Shown piece by piece: positions 10,537-19,320 of a stretch of 64,000 nucleotides of DNA. Origin of the DNA: Candidatus Thiothrix sulfatifontis (GTDB taxonomy: Bacteria; Pseudomonadota; Gammaproteobacteria; Thiotrichales; Thiotrichaceae). How positions within the stretch are numbered: the stretch's first letter is position 1; every line of letters starts with the position of its first letter. The stretch covers positions 3,142,046 through 3,206,045 of the forward strand of contig CP094685.1 in NCBI GenBank assembly GCA_022828425.1. The letters are read 5' to 3'. The notes under the pieces were generated by a model. It saw nothing but the letters and a program-made list of their open reading frames with translations, was not told where the DNA came from and searched no databases. The position numbers and the translations under genes are program-made.

Positions 10537-11850
10537 ATGGCAATCGAAATTGACTTACTCATTACACCCGAATGGATTATTACTGTCAATTCGGATAATC
10601 AGGTGCTGCGACACCACACTATAGTTGTGAATAATAACAGGATTGTGGGCATCATGCCCACTTCTGACGCAGAAAAACAGTATATACCCCGACAAACTGT
10701 AGCATTACCACAACAGGCTGTATTGCCAGGGTTTGTGAATGCGCATACTCACGTCGCAATGGCGCTGCTGAAAGGTTTGGCAGACGATTTACCCCTAATG
10801 GACTGGTTGCAACACCACATCTGGCCTGCGGAAGCGCAATGGGCGGATGCGGAATTCGTGCATGACGGCAGCCAGTTAGCCATTGCCGAAATGCTGCGTT
10901 CCGGCACAACGTGTTTTAATGACATGTATTTTTTCCCCGAAGCCACCGCGCAAGTGGTCGCGGCAAGCGGGATTCGGGCGTGCATTGGCATGATCATGAT
11001 CGACTTCCCGACCCGTTGGGGCAGTGGTGCAGCAGAATACATTCAAAAAGGCTTGGCTTTGCATGAGCAATTGCAGGCAAATCCACTGCTTACCACGGCA
11101 TTCGCCCCGCACGCGCCGTACACCGTGTCTGATGACCCTTTGCAACAAGTGCGGCATTTGGCGGGCGAACATGCGCTCCCCATCCACATGCATGTGCATG
11201 AAACCGCATTTGAAGTGCAGCAAGCCATCGAACAAAGCGGAATGCGCCCACTCGCCCGACTCGCGCAACTTGGCTTGCTCGACCAGCATTTTCTCGCCGT
11301 CCACATGACGCAATTGACCGATGCTGAGATTGCATTACTGGCGCAAACCGGCACACACGTTATCCATTGCCCCGAATCGAATTTGAAACTTGCCAGCGGT
11401 TTCTGCCCGATTGCTAAACTCACCGCTGCCGGGGTCAATGTCGCCCTCGGCACGGATGGCAATGCCAGCAATAACGATCTGGACATGTTCGGCGAAATGC
11501 GTACCGCTGCCCTGCTCGCCAAAGCCGTGGCGCAAGACGCCAGCGTGATTCCAGCGGCACAAGTGTTGCGCATGGCAACCATCAACGGCGCACAAGCGTT
11601 AGGGCTGGATGCTGAAATCGGTTCACTGGAAGTCGGCAAATCCGCTGACATGATTGCGGTTGATCTTGGTACACTGGAAGCCAGCCCCTTGTATGACCCC
11701 GTGTCACATTTGGTCTATTGCACCAGCCGTGAACAAGTCACCCATGCATGGGTAGCAGGCAAAGCCCTGTTGGAAAACCGCCAACTGACCACGCTAGACA
11801 GCAGCGCCCTCATCGCCAAAGCGCGGCACTGGCAACAAAAAATTAGCTAA
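10537..11850 (+). CDS. mtaD: 5'-methylthioadenosine/S-adenosylhomocysteine deaminase
   Basis: A 437-residue TRZ/ATZ-family amidohydrolase. Metal ligands appear as GFVNAHTHVAMALLKG near residue 68, a His in IHMHVHE near 217, another in FLAVHMTQL, and the Asp of LGTDGNASNNDLDM. The C-terminal beta-sandwich completes the composite hydrolase. Members deaminate methylthioadenosine, S-adenosylhomocysteine or adenosine to the inosine derivative. Divergent mtnA supports a role in methylthio salvage through the inosine branch (inference). The stop codon overlaps the probable target-site duplication of the adjacent insertion sequence. Confidence 0.9.
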   Translation: MAIEIDLLITPEWIITVNSDNQVLRHHTIVVNNNRIVGIMPTSDAEKQYIPRQTVALPQQAVLPGFVNAHTHVAMALLKGLADDLPLMDWLQHHIWPAEAQWADAEFVHDGSQLAIAEMLRSGTTCFNDMYFFPEATAQVVAASGIRACIGMIMIDFPTRWGSGAAEYIQKGLALHEQLQANPLLTTAFAPHAPYTVSDDPLQQVRHLAGEHALPIHMHVHETAFEVQQAIEQSGMRPLARLAQLGLLDQHFLAVHMTQLTDAEIALLAQTGTHVIHCPESNLKLASGFCPIAKLTAAGVNVALGTDGNASNNDLDMFGEMRTAALLAKAVAQDASVIPAAQVLRMATINGAQALGLDAEIGSLEVGKSADMIAVDLGTLEASPLYDPVSHLVYCTSREQVTHAWVAGKALLENRQLTTLDSSALIAKARHWQQKIS

Positions 11851-11859
11851 CTATCACTC

Positions 11860-13458
11860 AGCAATTCCCGCTATCCATCGGTAATCAGAGCTTCGCAGGC
11901 TTGCGAGGGCTTTGATTTTTACGGGCACAACCCCACCCTCCAAGCCCTGAAAGCCTGCCCGAATACCGCCTGACTTTTGCATAACCCAACACCCTGTTGG
12001 AAAACTCCAGCGTACCCTCAAGCCTGATTTTCATCCGCTGCGAATGCCTTTGGGTTTCAGGTCGGTACGTTCGTAACCCCAAATGATGGCGGCGTAAAAT
12101 GTTTCCCAATCGCTAATCAGATGCTCACGGAACATCCCGCGCATCTTCTCCCACAATGCGGTACGGCTCTGTAAGCGGGTGCGTGCGGCTTGGAAGTACT
12201 GGCAGCAAGCTTCCTGTATCTGGTCGATAAGGAAGGCCAACATCATCAAGGTGGCGAACACGGTGGAAAGGTGTTGCTTGCCATGACCGTAATTATGTTC
12301 GAGGTTGTAACCGAGGTTTTTGAGGGTGTTAAAGGTTTCGTTCTCCACCTTCCAGCGGGAACGGCCTGCGCGTACCACATCCGCCACGTTGTCGGCGGTG
12401 AGGGGGATGTCAGTCACGCAGTCATAGATAAAGGTTGTACCGTCGGGGCGTTCCTCCCAATAGTCGATGTAGTTGACCCGCACGTCTTGGTTGGCATGAT
12501 TGAGCGGGATGTCGTTGGCATAACGGTAGCCACACCGTAACTTTTTGCTCGTCGTGCCTGCCAATTCTTGGGTACTGCCATTGGCTAACCCGTCCAATAC
12601 CGTCTTCAGTAATAGGCTGCCACTACGGGCTTTGGCGGTAATGATAAAGCTGTAACCGTTTGATTTCAGAAGACGGATGTGCGGTGCATTGCAGGACAGG
12701 GCATCTTGCAGCAGGATCATCTCCATGCGCGGGAAGTCTTGGCGCAACTGGGGGATGAGCCGTTTAGAGGCATTGTGTTCGCAATCATTTTTCTTGCTGC
12801 CATCCTGCTTGGTGATGGCCTCTGGGAAAAAGGGTAATACGGTATTCTTGTCAGGGTGAACCAGCACTGCCGCCAGCATCTGGTGGTAATACTCCTCACG
12901 TCCGTCCTTGTGTGTCTTAATGCAACAATCCGGGCAAGAGATAGCCCCAGAGCTAAAAATACCTGTTCCATCAATACTGACTAAATACTTTCCTAGAAAA
13001 CGGTAGCCTTCCAGTATGCCTTGCCGTTGCAGCTCCTGATGGATGGCGCGAAACACCGGGCGCAGACGCTGCGGTTTTACCCCGTCCAATACCGTGCGCA
13101 TTTGGCTGTCACAGGGAGCATCGGGGATGCCAAACAGGGTTTTCAGGTTGTGCCGCCGCGCCTTGTCCCCGCGCTGTTTGTCAAACTGCAACAGTGAGCC
13201 GTCTTTCAACGAAAATAGGGCAAGCCCTGACATCAACACGTCAACCAAGGGATAGTCGGGTTTGGTTTTACGGTGCTCAGTGACTTCGCTGAAACAGCCG
13301 CGCACACGTTCCAGCAATCCGGGGGCTGAGAGGGTCTTGCGTAGCTTCAGGCTACCAACAGGAGGCAGGGGAGGTGGTTTTGCAGGCATTTCGTTGCACA
13401 GTGACTCGTTTTACAAGACCATGATTATACTGTCATTTTAAGATCGGCGGGAATTGCT
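11860..13458 (-). mobile_element. Insertion sequence with 12-bp terminal inverted repeats
   Basis: A 1599-bp element bounded by the perfect inverted repeats AGCAATTCCCGC (11860-11871) and GCGGGAATTGCT (13447-13458), containing one transposase gene read leftwards. Immediately outside lie the related 11-mers AACTATCACTC (11849-11859) and AACCATCACTT (13459-13469), matching at 9 of 11 positions; they fit a target-site duplication that has drifted. The element landed between the convergent 3' ends of mtaD and the acyltransferase gene, so it seems to have broken neither. About 150 bp between the transposase stop and the left end carry no gene. Confidence 0.88.
12031..13389 (-). CDS. DDE transposase (IS4-superfamily-like)
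   Basis: A 452-residue transposase filling the insertion sequence. It starts MPAKPPPLPPVGS and has a first catalytic Asp in YLVSIDGTGIFSS near residue 142, a second in MILLQDALSCNAPHI near 235, and the C1-type signature RWKVENETFNTLK followed by NYGHGKQHLS near 360-385. The Arg-x3-Glu part of the IS4 signature is present, but the spacing to the following Lys is one residue longer than in classical IS4, so I do not assign a named family. The frame is intact with no frameshift, so the element may still be able to move. Confidence 0.9.
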   Translation of the reverse strand: MPAKPPPLPPVGSLKLRKTLSAPGLLERVRGCFSEVTEHRKTKPDYPLVDVLMSGLALFSLKDGSLLQFDKQRGDKARRHNLKTLFGIPDAPCDSQMRTVLDGVKPQRLRPVFRAIHQELQRQGILEGYRFLGKYLVSIDGTGIFSSGAISCPDCCIKTHKDGREEYYHQMLAAVLVHPDKNTVLPFFPEAITKQDGSKKNDCEHNASKRLIPQLRQDFPRMEMILLQDALSCNAPHIRLLKSNGYSFIITAKARSGSLLLKTVLDGLANGSTQELAGTTSKKLRCGYRYANDIPLNHANQDVRVNYIDYWEERPDGTTFIYDCVTDIPLTADNVADVVRAGRSRWKVENETFNTLKNLGYNLEHNYGHGKQHLSTVFATLMMLAFLIDQIQEACCQYFQAARTRLQSRTALWEKMRGMFREHLISDWETFYAAIIWGYERTDLKPKGIRSG

Positions 13459-13463
13459 AACCA

Positions 13464-15478
13464 TCACTTATCCTGCTTCATGATTTCAAAAGCAGGGCGC
13501 AACATATCCGCCAGCAGTAAAGACCCGCTGGCGGAAAGGTGATCATCATCGGAATACACTGATTTGCCGTTATGAGCGATACGGCACTTACCGTCTGCTC
13601 TACAAAGATGTGGCAGCGGGTCAAGTAAATGAACACCATATTGTTGACTCAACCGTTCAAAGAAAGGACGCAGTGAAGTGGCTCGTTCTGGATAGGGATT
13701 ATCCATCCACACTTCAGTCTTACCAGCATTATGAAACGTTAGCCAACGTGGTACTGTTCTGTCCATTTCCGGTACAGGTAATACCAACCAAACACGCTTG
13801 TTTTTTGCAACTAATTTTGCAACAGCTTTTTCCAAACCGTATTCAAACGCCAATCGTGGGTCATTTGTTTTATTTGATTTTAAATTAGAAGGCAGATAAC
13901 CCTCATATGTTGTACTGCCATACACATAAGATGTCCATCTCCCTACTAAAAAAACATTTTTAATAGATAAATCTTCAAGCAACCCCAAAACATTTTTGTT
14001 ATATTCATGCCAGTTTTTATTTCTTAATAAATAGGATCCTCCGCGAGATACATCTAGTAAAAAAGGAGAACCACTCAAGCTTGCTTGCAAACCTGGCAAG
14101 GCATATTTATCTGCCAACTCTTTAAAAACAGGTGTGATTGCATCGGCATGGCTAGATCCCCAAACAATAAATTCTGGATGTGTTGACAATGAACTTCCAA
14201 AAGTACACTTTTCTACAGATAATGGTGCATTATGTAAAATAGGATTTCCATGACAACTCCTCAAAGGATTTATATCCATTGCACCATCCGAATAAGTAAT
14301 AGTTTCAGAGCTAAAACGCCATACAACACCCTTACTTATCCACAAACTGACACCAACTACTAACAACACTAACTGTGTAGCAATTATCCAATTAATCAAC
14401 GATTTACTCGGACGAATAGATAAACGACGCGCTGGTTTTTCAACCCAACGCCATGTCAAGTAACTCAATAAAAAACACAACACCAATAAAAAAAGTATTT
14501 CATACCAAGGAATCACATCGGGAGACAGCCAGTAAGAACGCAAGCTAAACAAAGGCCAACGCCACAAATAAAGAGGATAAGAAATCAAACCAATACCCAC
14601 AAGGAGTTTCCAAGACAGAATCCGCGATACAAATGTTTGTCGAAAACTATGGATATGGATCAATAAAACCGTACCGAACACCGCTACTAATTGATGAATA
14701 AGTGCACTCACTCCTATTGTACTATTTGGTATTACTACGCTTGCCAGTATAGCCACTAATCCTAAAAAAGCTAACCACTCATAATTGCTGGTTGCTGGTT
14801 GCTGGTTGCTGGTTGCTTGATAAAATGTAAATAGGCTAATCCTACGCCACACAATAATTCCCACGCACGCGGAGGAGATAAATAAAACCCCGCAGCAGGA
14901 TGATGCAAAGTTAGATAAGTTGCCAATCCAAAAGAACCGAAGAGAGCACTCAATAATACCCACACGAGCCAACGTGGAGACACATAACGAATTAAGAAAA
15001 ATAAAATCAGAGGTGTTAATAAATAAAATTGCTCCTCAACACCAAGCGACCACAAGTCTAATAGGGGATTAGCATCGACTGTTGGCGCAAAATAATTTCC
15101 TGAAGCCTGCCAAATGCTGATATTAGGTATCATCAAAACGGTTGCCACTATATGCCTTCCCAAAAGTCTAAAATCTTCTGGAAGTAATACAAACCAACTC
15201 AAAGCCACCGTTCCTATCAACATAACAGCTAAGGCAGGTAAAATACGGCGAAATCGGCGCAGGTAAAAGGTGCGAAAAGAAAATTTGCCATCCTGAATCT
15301 GCCGCAAGATGATACCTGTAATTAGAAAGCCTGAAATAACAAAAAAAATATCAACACTAACAAAACCACTTGCAAAACCGGGGACACGAGCCTGAAATAA
15401 CAACCCTACCAAGACCGCGATTGCCCGCAAACCATCAATATCAGGCCGATAGTACGTAAGCCCAGTCTTTGCTACCAT
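13464..15478 (-). pseudogene. Acyltransferase-3/SGNH O-acetyltransferase, frame broken at a heptamer repeat (possibly phase-variable OFF state)
   Basis: Two frames make one protein of about 673 residues. The first (start ATG 15478, MVAKTGLTYY) has the acyltransferase-3 opening YRPDIDGLRAIAVL, SGFVSVDIFFVISGFL, YLRRFRRILPAL and further helices. The second (to 13464) has the remaining helices and a C-terminal SGNH hydrolase domain (FIVWGSSHADA, YSDDDHLSASG). The frames separate inside a (TTGCTGG)n tract at 14785-14816; one extra heptamer, or two fewer, joins them. Family members O-acetylate lipopolysaccharide or other surface glycans at the inner membrane. The usual catalytic His after the first motif (LFHA) is Gln here (LFQA, codon 15394-15392). 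The gene is visibly more AT-rich than its neighbours, suggesting transfer. Confidence 0.85.
14785..14816. repeat. Heptanucleotide tandem repeat (TTGCTGG, 4 copies plus 4 bases)
   Basis: Four exact copies of TTGCTGG plus TTGC sit within the acyltransferase coding region. On the coding strand it encodes cycles of QPATSNQ. A unit of seven is not a multiple of three, so each gain or loss shifts the frame: four copies are out of frame here, while two, five or eight would be in frame. This is the classical design of a slipped-strand contingency locus. Confidence 0.93.
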
Positions 15479-15564
15479 GAAACACCCCAGACACTCATCG
15501 AGAAAATTTGGCGAAGAATACCGCACAACTACAAATTAAATCTATATTTATTAGGAATAAATTG

Positions 15565-16275
15565 ATGATGAAAACAACACCGAACGTTGACCCCAACGAA
15601 ATCCGCAAGTTTGAAGACCTCGCCTGGCGCTGGTGGGATCGTGACAGCGAATTCAAACCGCTGCACGACATTAACCCGCTGCGCCTCAATTACATTGACG
15701 ACCACGCCCGTTTGCAAGGCAAAAACGTCATCGACATTGGCTGTGGCGGCGGTATTCTTGCCGAAAGCATGGCACGCCGTGGCGCTACCGTTACCGGCAT
15801 CGACATGGGCGCAACCCCGCTGGAAGTCGCCGAATTGCACGCGCTGGAATCCCAAGTCGAAATGACTTACCGCCAAATCAGCGCCGAAGCCATCGCGACT
15901 GAAGCCCCTGAGCAATTCGATGTCGTGACCTGCATGGAAATGCTGGAACACGTCCCCGACCCCGCATCGGTGATTGCCGCCTGTGCCGCACTGGTGAAAC
16001 CCGGTGGCGACGTATTCTTTTCCACCCTCAACCGCAACCCCAAAGCGTTTGCGTTAGCGATTGTCGGCGCGGAATACGTGATGAATATGCTCCCCAAAGG
16101 CACGCACGAATACGCCAAATTCATCAAGCCCTCCGAACTCGAACGCTGGGCGCGTTCTGTCGGCTTGGAGCTGCGGAATATCGCGGGCATGACATACAAT
16201 CCATTATTCCAGAGTTATCGTCTGGGCAAGGATGTGGATGTCAATTACCTGATGTATTTTAAGAAGGAAATGTGA
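15565..16275 (+). CDS. ubiG: Ubiquinone biosynthesis O-methyltransferase UbiG
   Basis: A 236-residue SAM methyltransferase with the UbiG N-terminus ([14 protein letters not shown]), SAM motif [27 protein letters not shown] near residue 53, and the family stretch [11 protein letters not shown]. It carries out the two O-methylations of ubiquinone synthesis on the cytoplasmic face of the inner membrane. Start chosen at the ATG 15565 ([11 protein letters not shown]) behind an AGGA; the open frame upstream to 15508 overlaps the divergent acyltransferase. Three bases separate it from the next lipoprotein gene, suggesting cotranscription. Confidence 0.95.
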   Translation: MMKTTPNVDPNEIRKFEDLAWRWWDRDSEFKPLHDINPLRLNYIDDHARLQGKNVIDIGCGGGILAESMARRGATVTGIDMGATPLEVAELHALESQVEMTYRQISAEAIATEAPEQFDVVTCMEMLEHVPDPASVIAACAALVKPGGDVFFSTLNRNPKAFALAIVGAEYVMNMLPKGTHEYAKFIKPSELERWARSVGLELRNIAGMTYNPLFQSYRLGKDVDVNYLMYFKKEM

Positions 16276-16278
16276 TTA

Positions 16279-16854
16279 ATGTTTGAAATGAAACGACTGG
16301 TAGGCTTACTGCTGGTCTTATTTGCCGTGAGTGGCTGTGCCGTGCAATACGACAACGTAACCGTCACCCCTGATGGCGACCCACGCCTGCAAACCCTGAC
16401 ACCGAAGATGAAACAGCGCATTGATGAACTCGCGCAAGCGCTGATTGCACTTGACCCCGCCATTATTGACCCGCGTGAAGCAAAATCGGTGGCGCACGAT
16501 GCGTTTGTGTACCCGATGTATCTGGCGAATGACTGGGGCTTGACTTGGCCGCCCGTTTTCCACAACACCTTGCGCAATTCCAAGCAGCGTAAAGCGGGGT
16601 TGTGTGTCGACTGGGCACGCGCCATGCGAGCGCGGATGCGTACCAAAGACCTCAAAACATTCGACCTCTATTGGGGTGTCGCTTATAAAGGCAACCCGTG
16701 GCGCGAACACAGCACCCTGATCGTCACCGCCAAAGGCAAACCTTTTGCGACCGGCATTTTGCTTGATCCTTGGCGCAATTCCGGTGATTTGTATTGGAGC
16801 ACCATCAAAGACGACCTGCATTACCCTTGGAAGTATTTTGAAGGCCCCGGTTAA
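16279..16854 (+). CDS. Putative lipoprotein with transglutaminase-like Cys-His-Asp pattern
   Basis: A 191-residue protein with a lipoprotein signal peptide (LLLVLFAVSGC, lipobox VSGC with the Cys near residue 20), so probably anchored in the outer or inner membrane facing the periplasm. The mature part has GLCVDWARAMRARM, then EHSTLIVTAKG, then GILLDPWRNSGDLYW: an ordered Cys...His...Asp set that resembles the catalytic triad of the transglutaminase/papain-like fold. I do not recognise a named family and the enzyme idea is inference. It follows ubiG by three bases; its stop nearly touches the convergent dioxygenase gene. Confidence 0.75.
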   Translation: MFEMKRLVGLLLVLFAVSGCAVQYDNVTVTPDGDPRLQTLTPKMKQRIDELAQALIALDPAIIDPREAKSVAHDAFVYPMYLANDWGLTWPPVFHNTLRNSKQRKAGLCVDWARAMRARMRTKDLKTFDLYWGVAYKGNPWREHSTLIVTAKGKPFATGILLDPWRNSGDLYWSTIKDDLHYPWKYFEGPG

Positions 16855-16857
16855 ACG

Positions 16858-17565
16858 CTAAGCCAGCGCTTTGTGGAAGGTCAGCACCAACACATCCCGC
16901 CAAGCGGGTTGGGTTGGGTCAGCGGGGCTAATCGCGGTCACGCCGTGATAAACCGCGTGATCATTCACCAACACCAAATCCCCCGCTTGCGCCAACGTGC
17001 CTTCCGCTAAGGGGCGCATGGTGTTGTCGTAAATGCGGCTCTCGCCGCCGTCAACATTGTGGCGATCCATCATCATGATTAAGATATATTCCGCGCCATC
17101 CTTATGAATGCCTTCGGGGGTCGGTTTTCCCTGTTGATTAGGGCGGGCAATAATGCGGAACTGGTGGGCTTGAATGCGCCACAATTCGGCAGGGCTACGC
17201 GAAAATTGTTGCGTTGCCCAGCCGATCACTTCCTTCAACACCGGATTCGCGAGCGTCGTGGGCAGCCAGCCACGAAAATGGCGGTTAAAACCACCGTGTA
17301 CCCGGTTGTAATGGCTGCTTTGATAATGCGGCTCGTGCGGCAATACGGTTAAGGCATTATGTTGCCAATGAAACACCGAATAACGCCGATAGCGATAATT
17401 CCCGCCATCGCGCAAATACGGGTCGAGCAATAAGCCGCCCCAACTGTCGCGGAAGCGCTTGTATGCCTGCCCCATTCGCCGGGCAAGGCGTTGCTGCAAG
17501 CGATTGGTATCACCCATCGCGAACATAAACCCTGGTTTGTGCAATAACGTATCCACTTGGCTCAC
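16858..17565 (-). CDS. 2-oxoglutarate/Fe(II)-dependent dioxygenase (2OG-Fe_Oxy_2 type)
   Basis: A 235-residue protein fitting the 2OG-Fe dioxygenase family that includes amino-acid hydroxylases such as the isoleucine 4-hydroxylase. Iron ligands are suggested by the His-x-Asp in PEGIHKDGAEYI near residue 150 and the distal His in VNDHAVYHGVTAI near 205. The N-terminal part (RRYSVFHWQ, HYNRVHGGFNRHF) is typical of this family. The substrate is unknown; free amino acid hydroxylation is a family-level guess. It lies 52 bases downstream of cmoB on the same strand and may be cotranscribed. Confidence 0.8.
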   Translation of the reverse strand: MSQVDTLLHKPGFMFAMGDTNRLQQRLARRMGQAYKRFRDSWGGLLLDPYLRDGGNYRYRRYSVFHWQHNALTVLPHEPHYQSSHYNRVHGGFNRHFRGWLPTTLANPVLKEVIGWATQQFSRSPAELWRIQAHQFRIIARPNQQGKPTPEGIHKDGAEYILIMMMDRHNVDGGESRIYDNTMRPLAEGTLAQAGDLVLVNDHAVYHGVTAISPADPTQPAWRDVLVLTFHKALA

Positions 17566-17617
17566 TTTATTTCAATGCTTAATCATATTGTAATTTAGTG
17601 ATATTCCCTTGAACAGA

Positions 17618-18595
17618 TCACGCGGGGGTATTAGCGATAAGCGTCGCTCTTACCGGCGCGGGGTATCCTTCTATAGTGCGGCTAATATCTTGCGAATCAA
17701 GGAAATCCACCAACGATTCGCCTTTACTCCACGCCGTGCAACGTTGTTCTTGAGTGCTGGTTGTTGTCACATCTACCACACGAATATGAGTGAATCCCAG
17801 CCGTTTCAACCACAATTCTAATAATGCCACCGAGGGAATGAACCACACATTGCGCATTTTGGCGTAACGGTCGTGCGGCATTAGCACCGTATGTTCATCA
17901 CCTGCCACCACCAAGGTTTCCAGCACCAACTCGCCACCGGCTCGCAAGGCACGGCGCAATTCCTGCAAATGCCCCAGCGGATCGCGGCGGTGATACAACA
18001 CGCCCATCGAAAATACCGTATCAAAGCCTTTTTGACGCAAATCAGGCAAATCTTCGCTTTTCAGCGGCAACATCCAGACCGGCTGTTCCCCTGCATAACG
18101 CTTAATCAATTGAAACTGCGTCAAAAACAGCAACGTCGGGTCAATCCCAATCACCGCCTCCGCTCCCGCCCCGCGCATCCGCCACAGGTGATAGCCACTC
18201 CCGCAACCCACATCCAACACCAAGCGCCCGCTCAACGGACTCAGATGCGGCAACACCCGCTCCCACTTCCAATCGGAACGCCATTCGGTATCGACCTCAA
18301 TTCCAAACAAGTGATAGGGGCCTTTGCGCCAGGGAATCAGGGCTTGCAAACACGCCAGTAATTGCGCACGGGAATCTGCGTCAACGTCAGCAGCCGTGCC
18401 AAGCGTTACCGCACTGCTAGTAAAATCAAGCTGTTGCGGGTGCAAATCGGGTGCAGCAGCCAAAGCAGCTTGCCATTCTTCCCACTTGCCGTGCGAACCT
18501 TGCAACGCGGTTTCAAGTTGCGCGGGCAAGCTATCCAACCAAGGTGCGAGACGCGAATCTTGCAAAAAACGGTACAGTGACTGCATTGCGCTCAC
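17618..18595 (-). CDS. cmoB: tRNA U34 carboxymethyltransferase CmoB
   Basis: A 325-residue enzyme that moves the carboxymethyl group of carboxy-S-adenosylmethionine onto 5-hydroxyuridine at tRNA position 34, giving cmo5U. Recognised from WRKGPYHLFGIEVDTEWRSD near residue 90, the SAM motif LVLDVGCGSGYHLWRM, GVLYHRRDPLGHL, and the C-terminal EQRCTAWSKGESLVDFLD. The length matches the family. Its start overlaps the cmoA stop by four bases, the usual cmoA-cmoB coupling. Modified tRNAs read extra wobble codons. Confidence 0.97.
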   Translation of the reverse strand: MSAMQSLYRFLQDSRLAPWLDSLPAQLETALQGSHGKWEEWQAALAAAPDLHPQQLDFTSSAVTLGTAADVDADSRAQLLACLQALIPWRKGPYHLFGIEVDTEWRSDWKWERVLPHLSPLSGRLVLDVGCGSGYHLWRMRGAGAEAVIGIDPTLLFLTQFQLIKRYAGEQPVWMLPLKSEDLPDLRQKGFDTVFSMGVLYHRRDPLGHLQELRRALRAGGELVLETLVVAGDEHTVLMPHDRYAKMRNVWFIPSVALLELWLKRLGFTHIRVVDVTTTSTQEQRCTAWSKGESLVDFLDSQDISRTIEGYPAPVRATLIANTPA

Positions 18596-19320
18596 ACCTT
18601 CACCGCCAACAATGACGCAAAATTCAAGCCCTGAAACCAGTTCACCACTTGGGTAAAACCCGCCGCCTCCAGCCGCTCGACGTGTTGCGCAAACGTGTCA
18701 GGAATCAGCACATGATCCAGCGCGGAACGTTTCTGGCTGATTTCAAGTTCGCTGTAACCATTCGCCCGCTTAAATTCCAAATGTATATCGGTCAGCAGTG
18801 CTTGTTCCGTCGCAGCCGCAAACTGGAGCTTTTCCGACAAAATCAGCACCCCGCCCGGCAATAAACCCTCGTAAATATGACGCAACATCGCCAAGCGTTC
18901 ATCCGGCTTAAGAAATTGCAGCGTGAAATTCAACACCACTACCGACGCATTGTTCAAAGGGATGGCTTGAATATCCGCGCACTCCACTTGAAACCGCCCG
19001 TTAAGTAGATGACGTTGCAGAATTTGCTCACAACGGCGCGTCATCGCGGCAGAATTATCCACGCACACAAAGCTAAGATCCTCCACCCGCACTTGCGAAG
19101 CCATCGACAAGGTTGCAGCGCCCAAAGAACACCCCAGATCATAAATACGGCTGTGCGGCTGCGCGTAACGCCGTGCAATCACACCCAACAGCGCAATAAT
19201 GCTTTCATAGCCCGGCACCGAACGGCGAATCATGTCAGGAAAGACATCCGCCACCGCCTCATTAAAAGCGAAATCGACGACCTGTCTTTGGGGAAGCGCG
19301 TAAATGGAATCACGTTGCAT
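18592..19320 (-). CDS. cmoA: Carboxy-S-adenosyl-L-methionine synthase CmoA
   Basis: A 242-residue SAM-binding enzyme that makes carboxy-SAM from SAM and prephenate for CmoB. Seen as FNEAVADVFPDMIRRSVPGY near the N-terminus, motif I YDLGCSLGAATLSM, VVLNFTLQFLKPDER and LILSEKLQFA. Start chosen at ATG 19320 (MQRDSIYALP), one base overlapping the stop of the upstream reductase; a longer frame from 19347 would overlap that gene further. Prephenate is also the substrate of the PheA encoded at 22600. Confidence 0.96.
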   Translation of the reverse strand: MQRDSIYALPQRQVVDFAFNEAVADVFPDMIRRSVPGYESIIALLGVIARRYAQPHSRIYDLGCSLGAATLSMASQVRVEDLSFVCVDNSAAMTRRCEQILQRHLLNGRFQVECADIQAIPLNNASVVVLNFTLQFLKPDERLAMLRHIYEGLLPGGVLILSEKLQFAAATEQALLTDIHLEFKRANGYSELEISQKRSALDHVLIPDTFAQHVERLEAAGFTQVVNWFQGLNFASLLAVKV

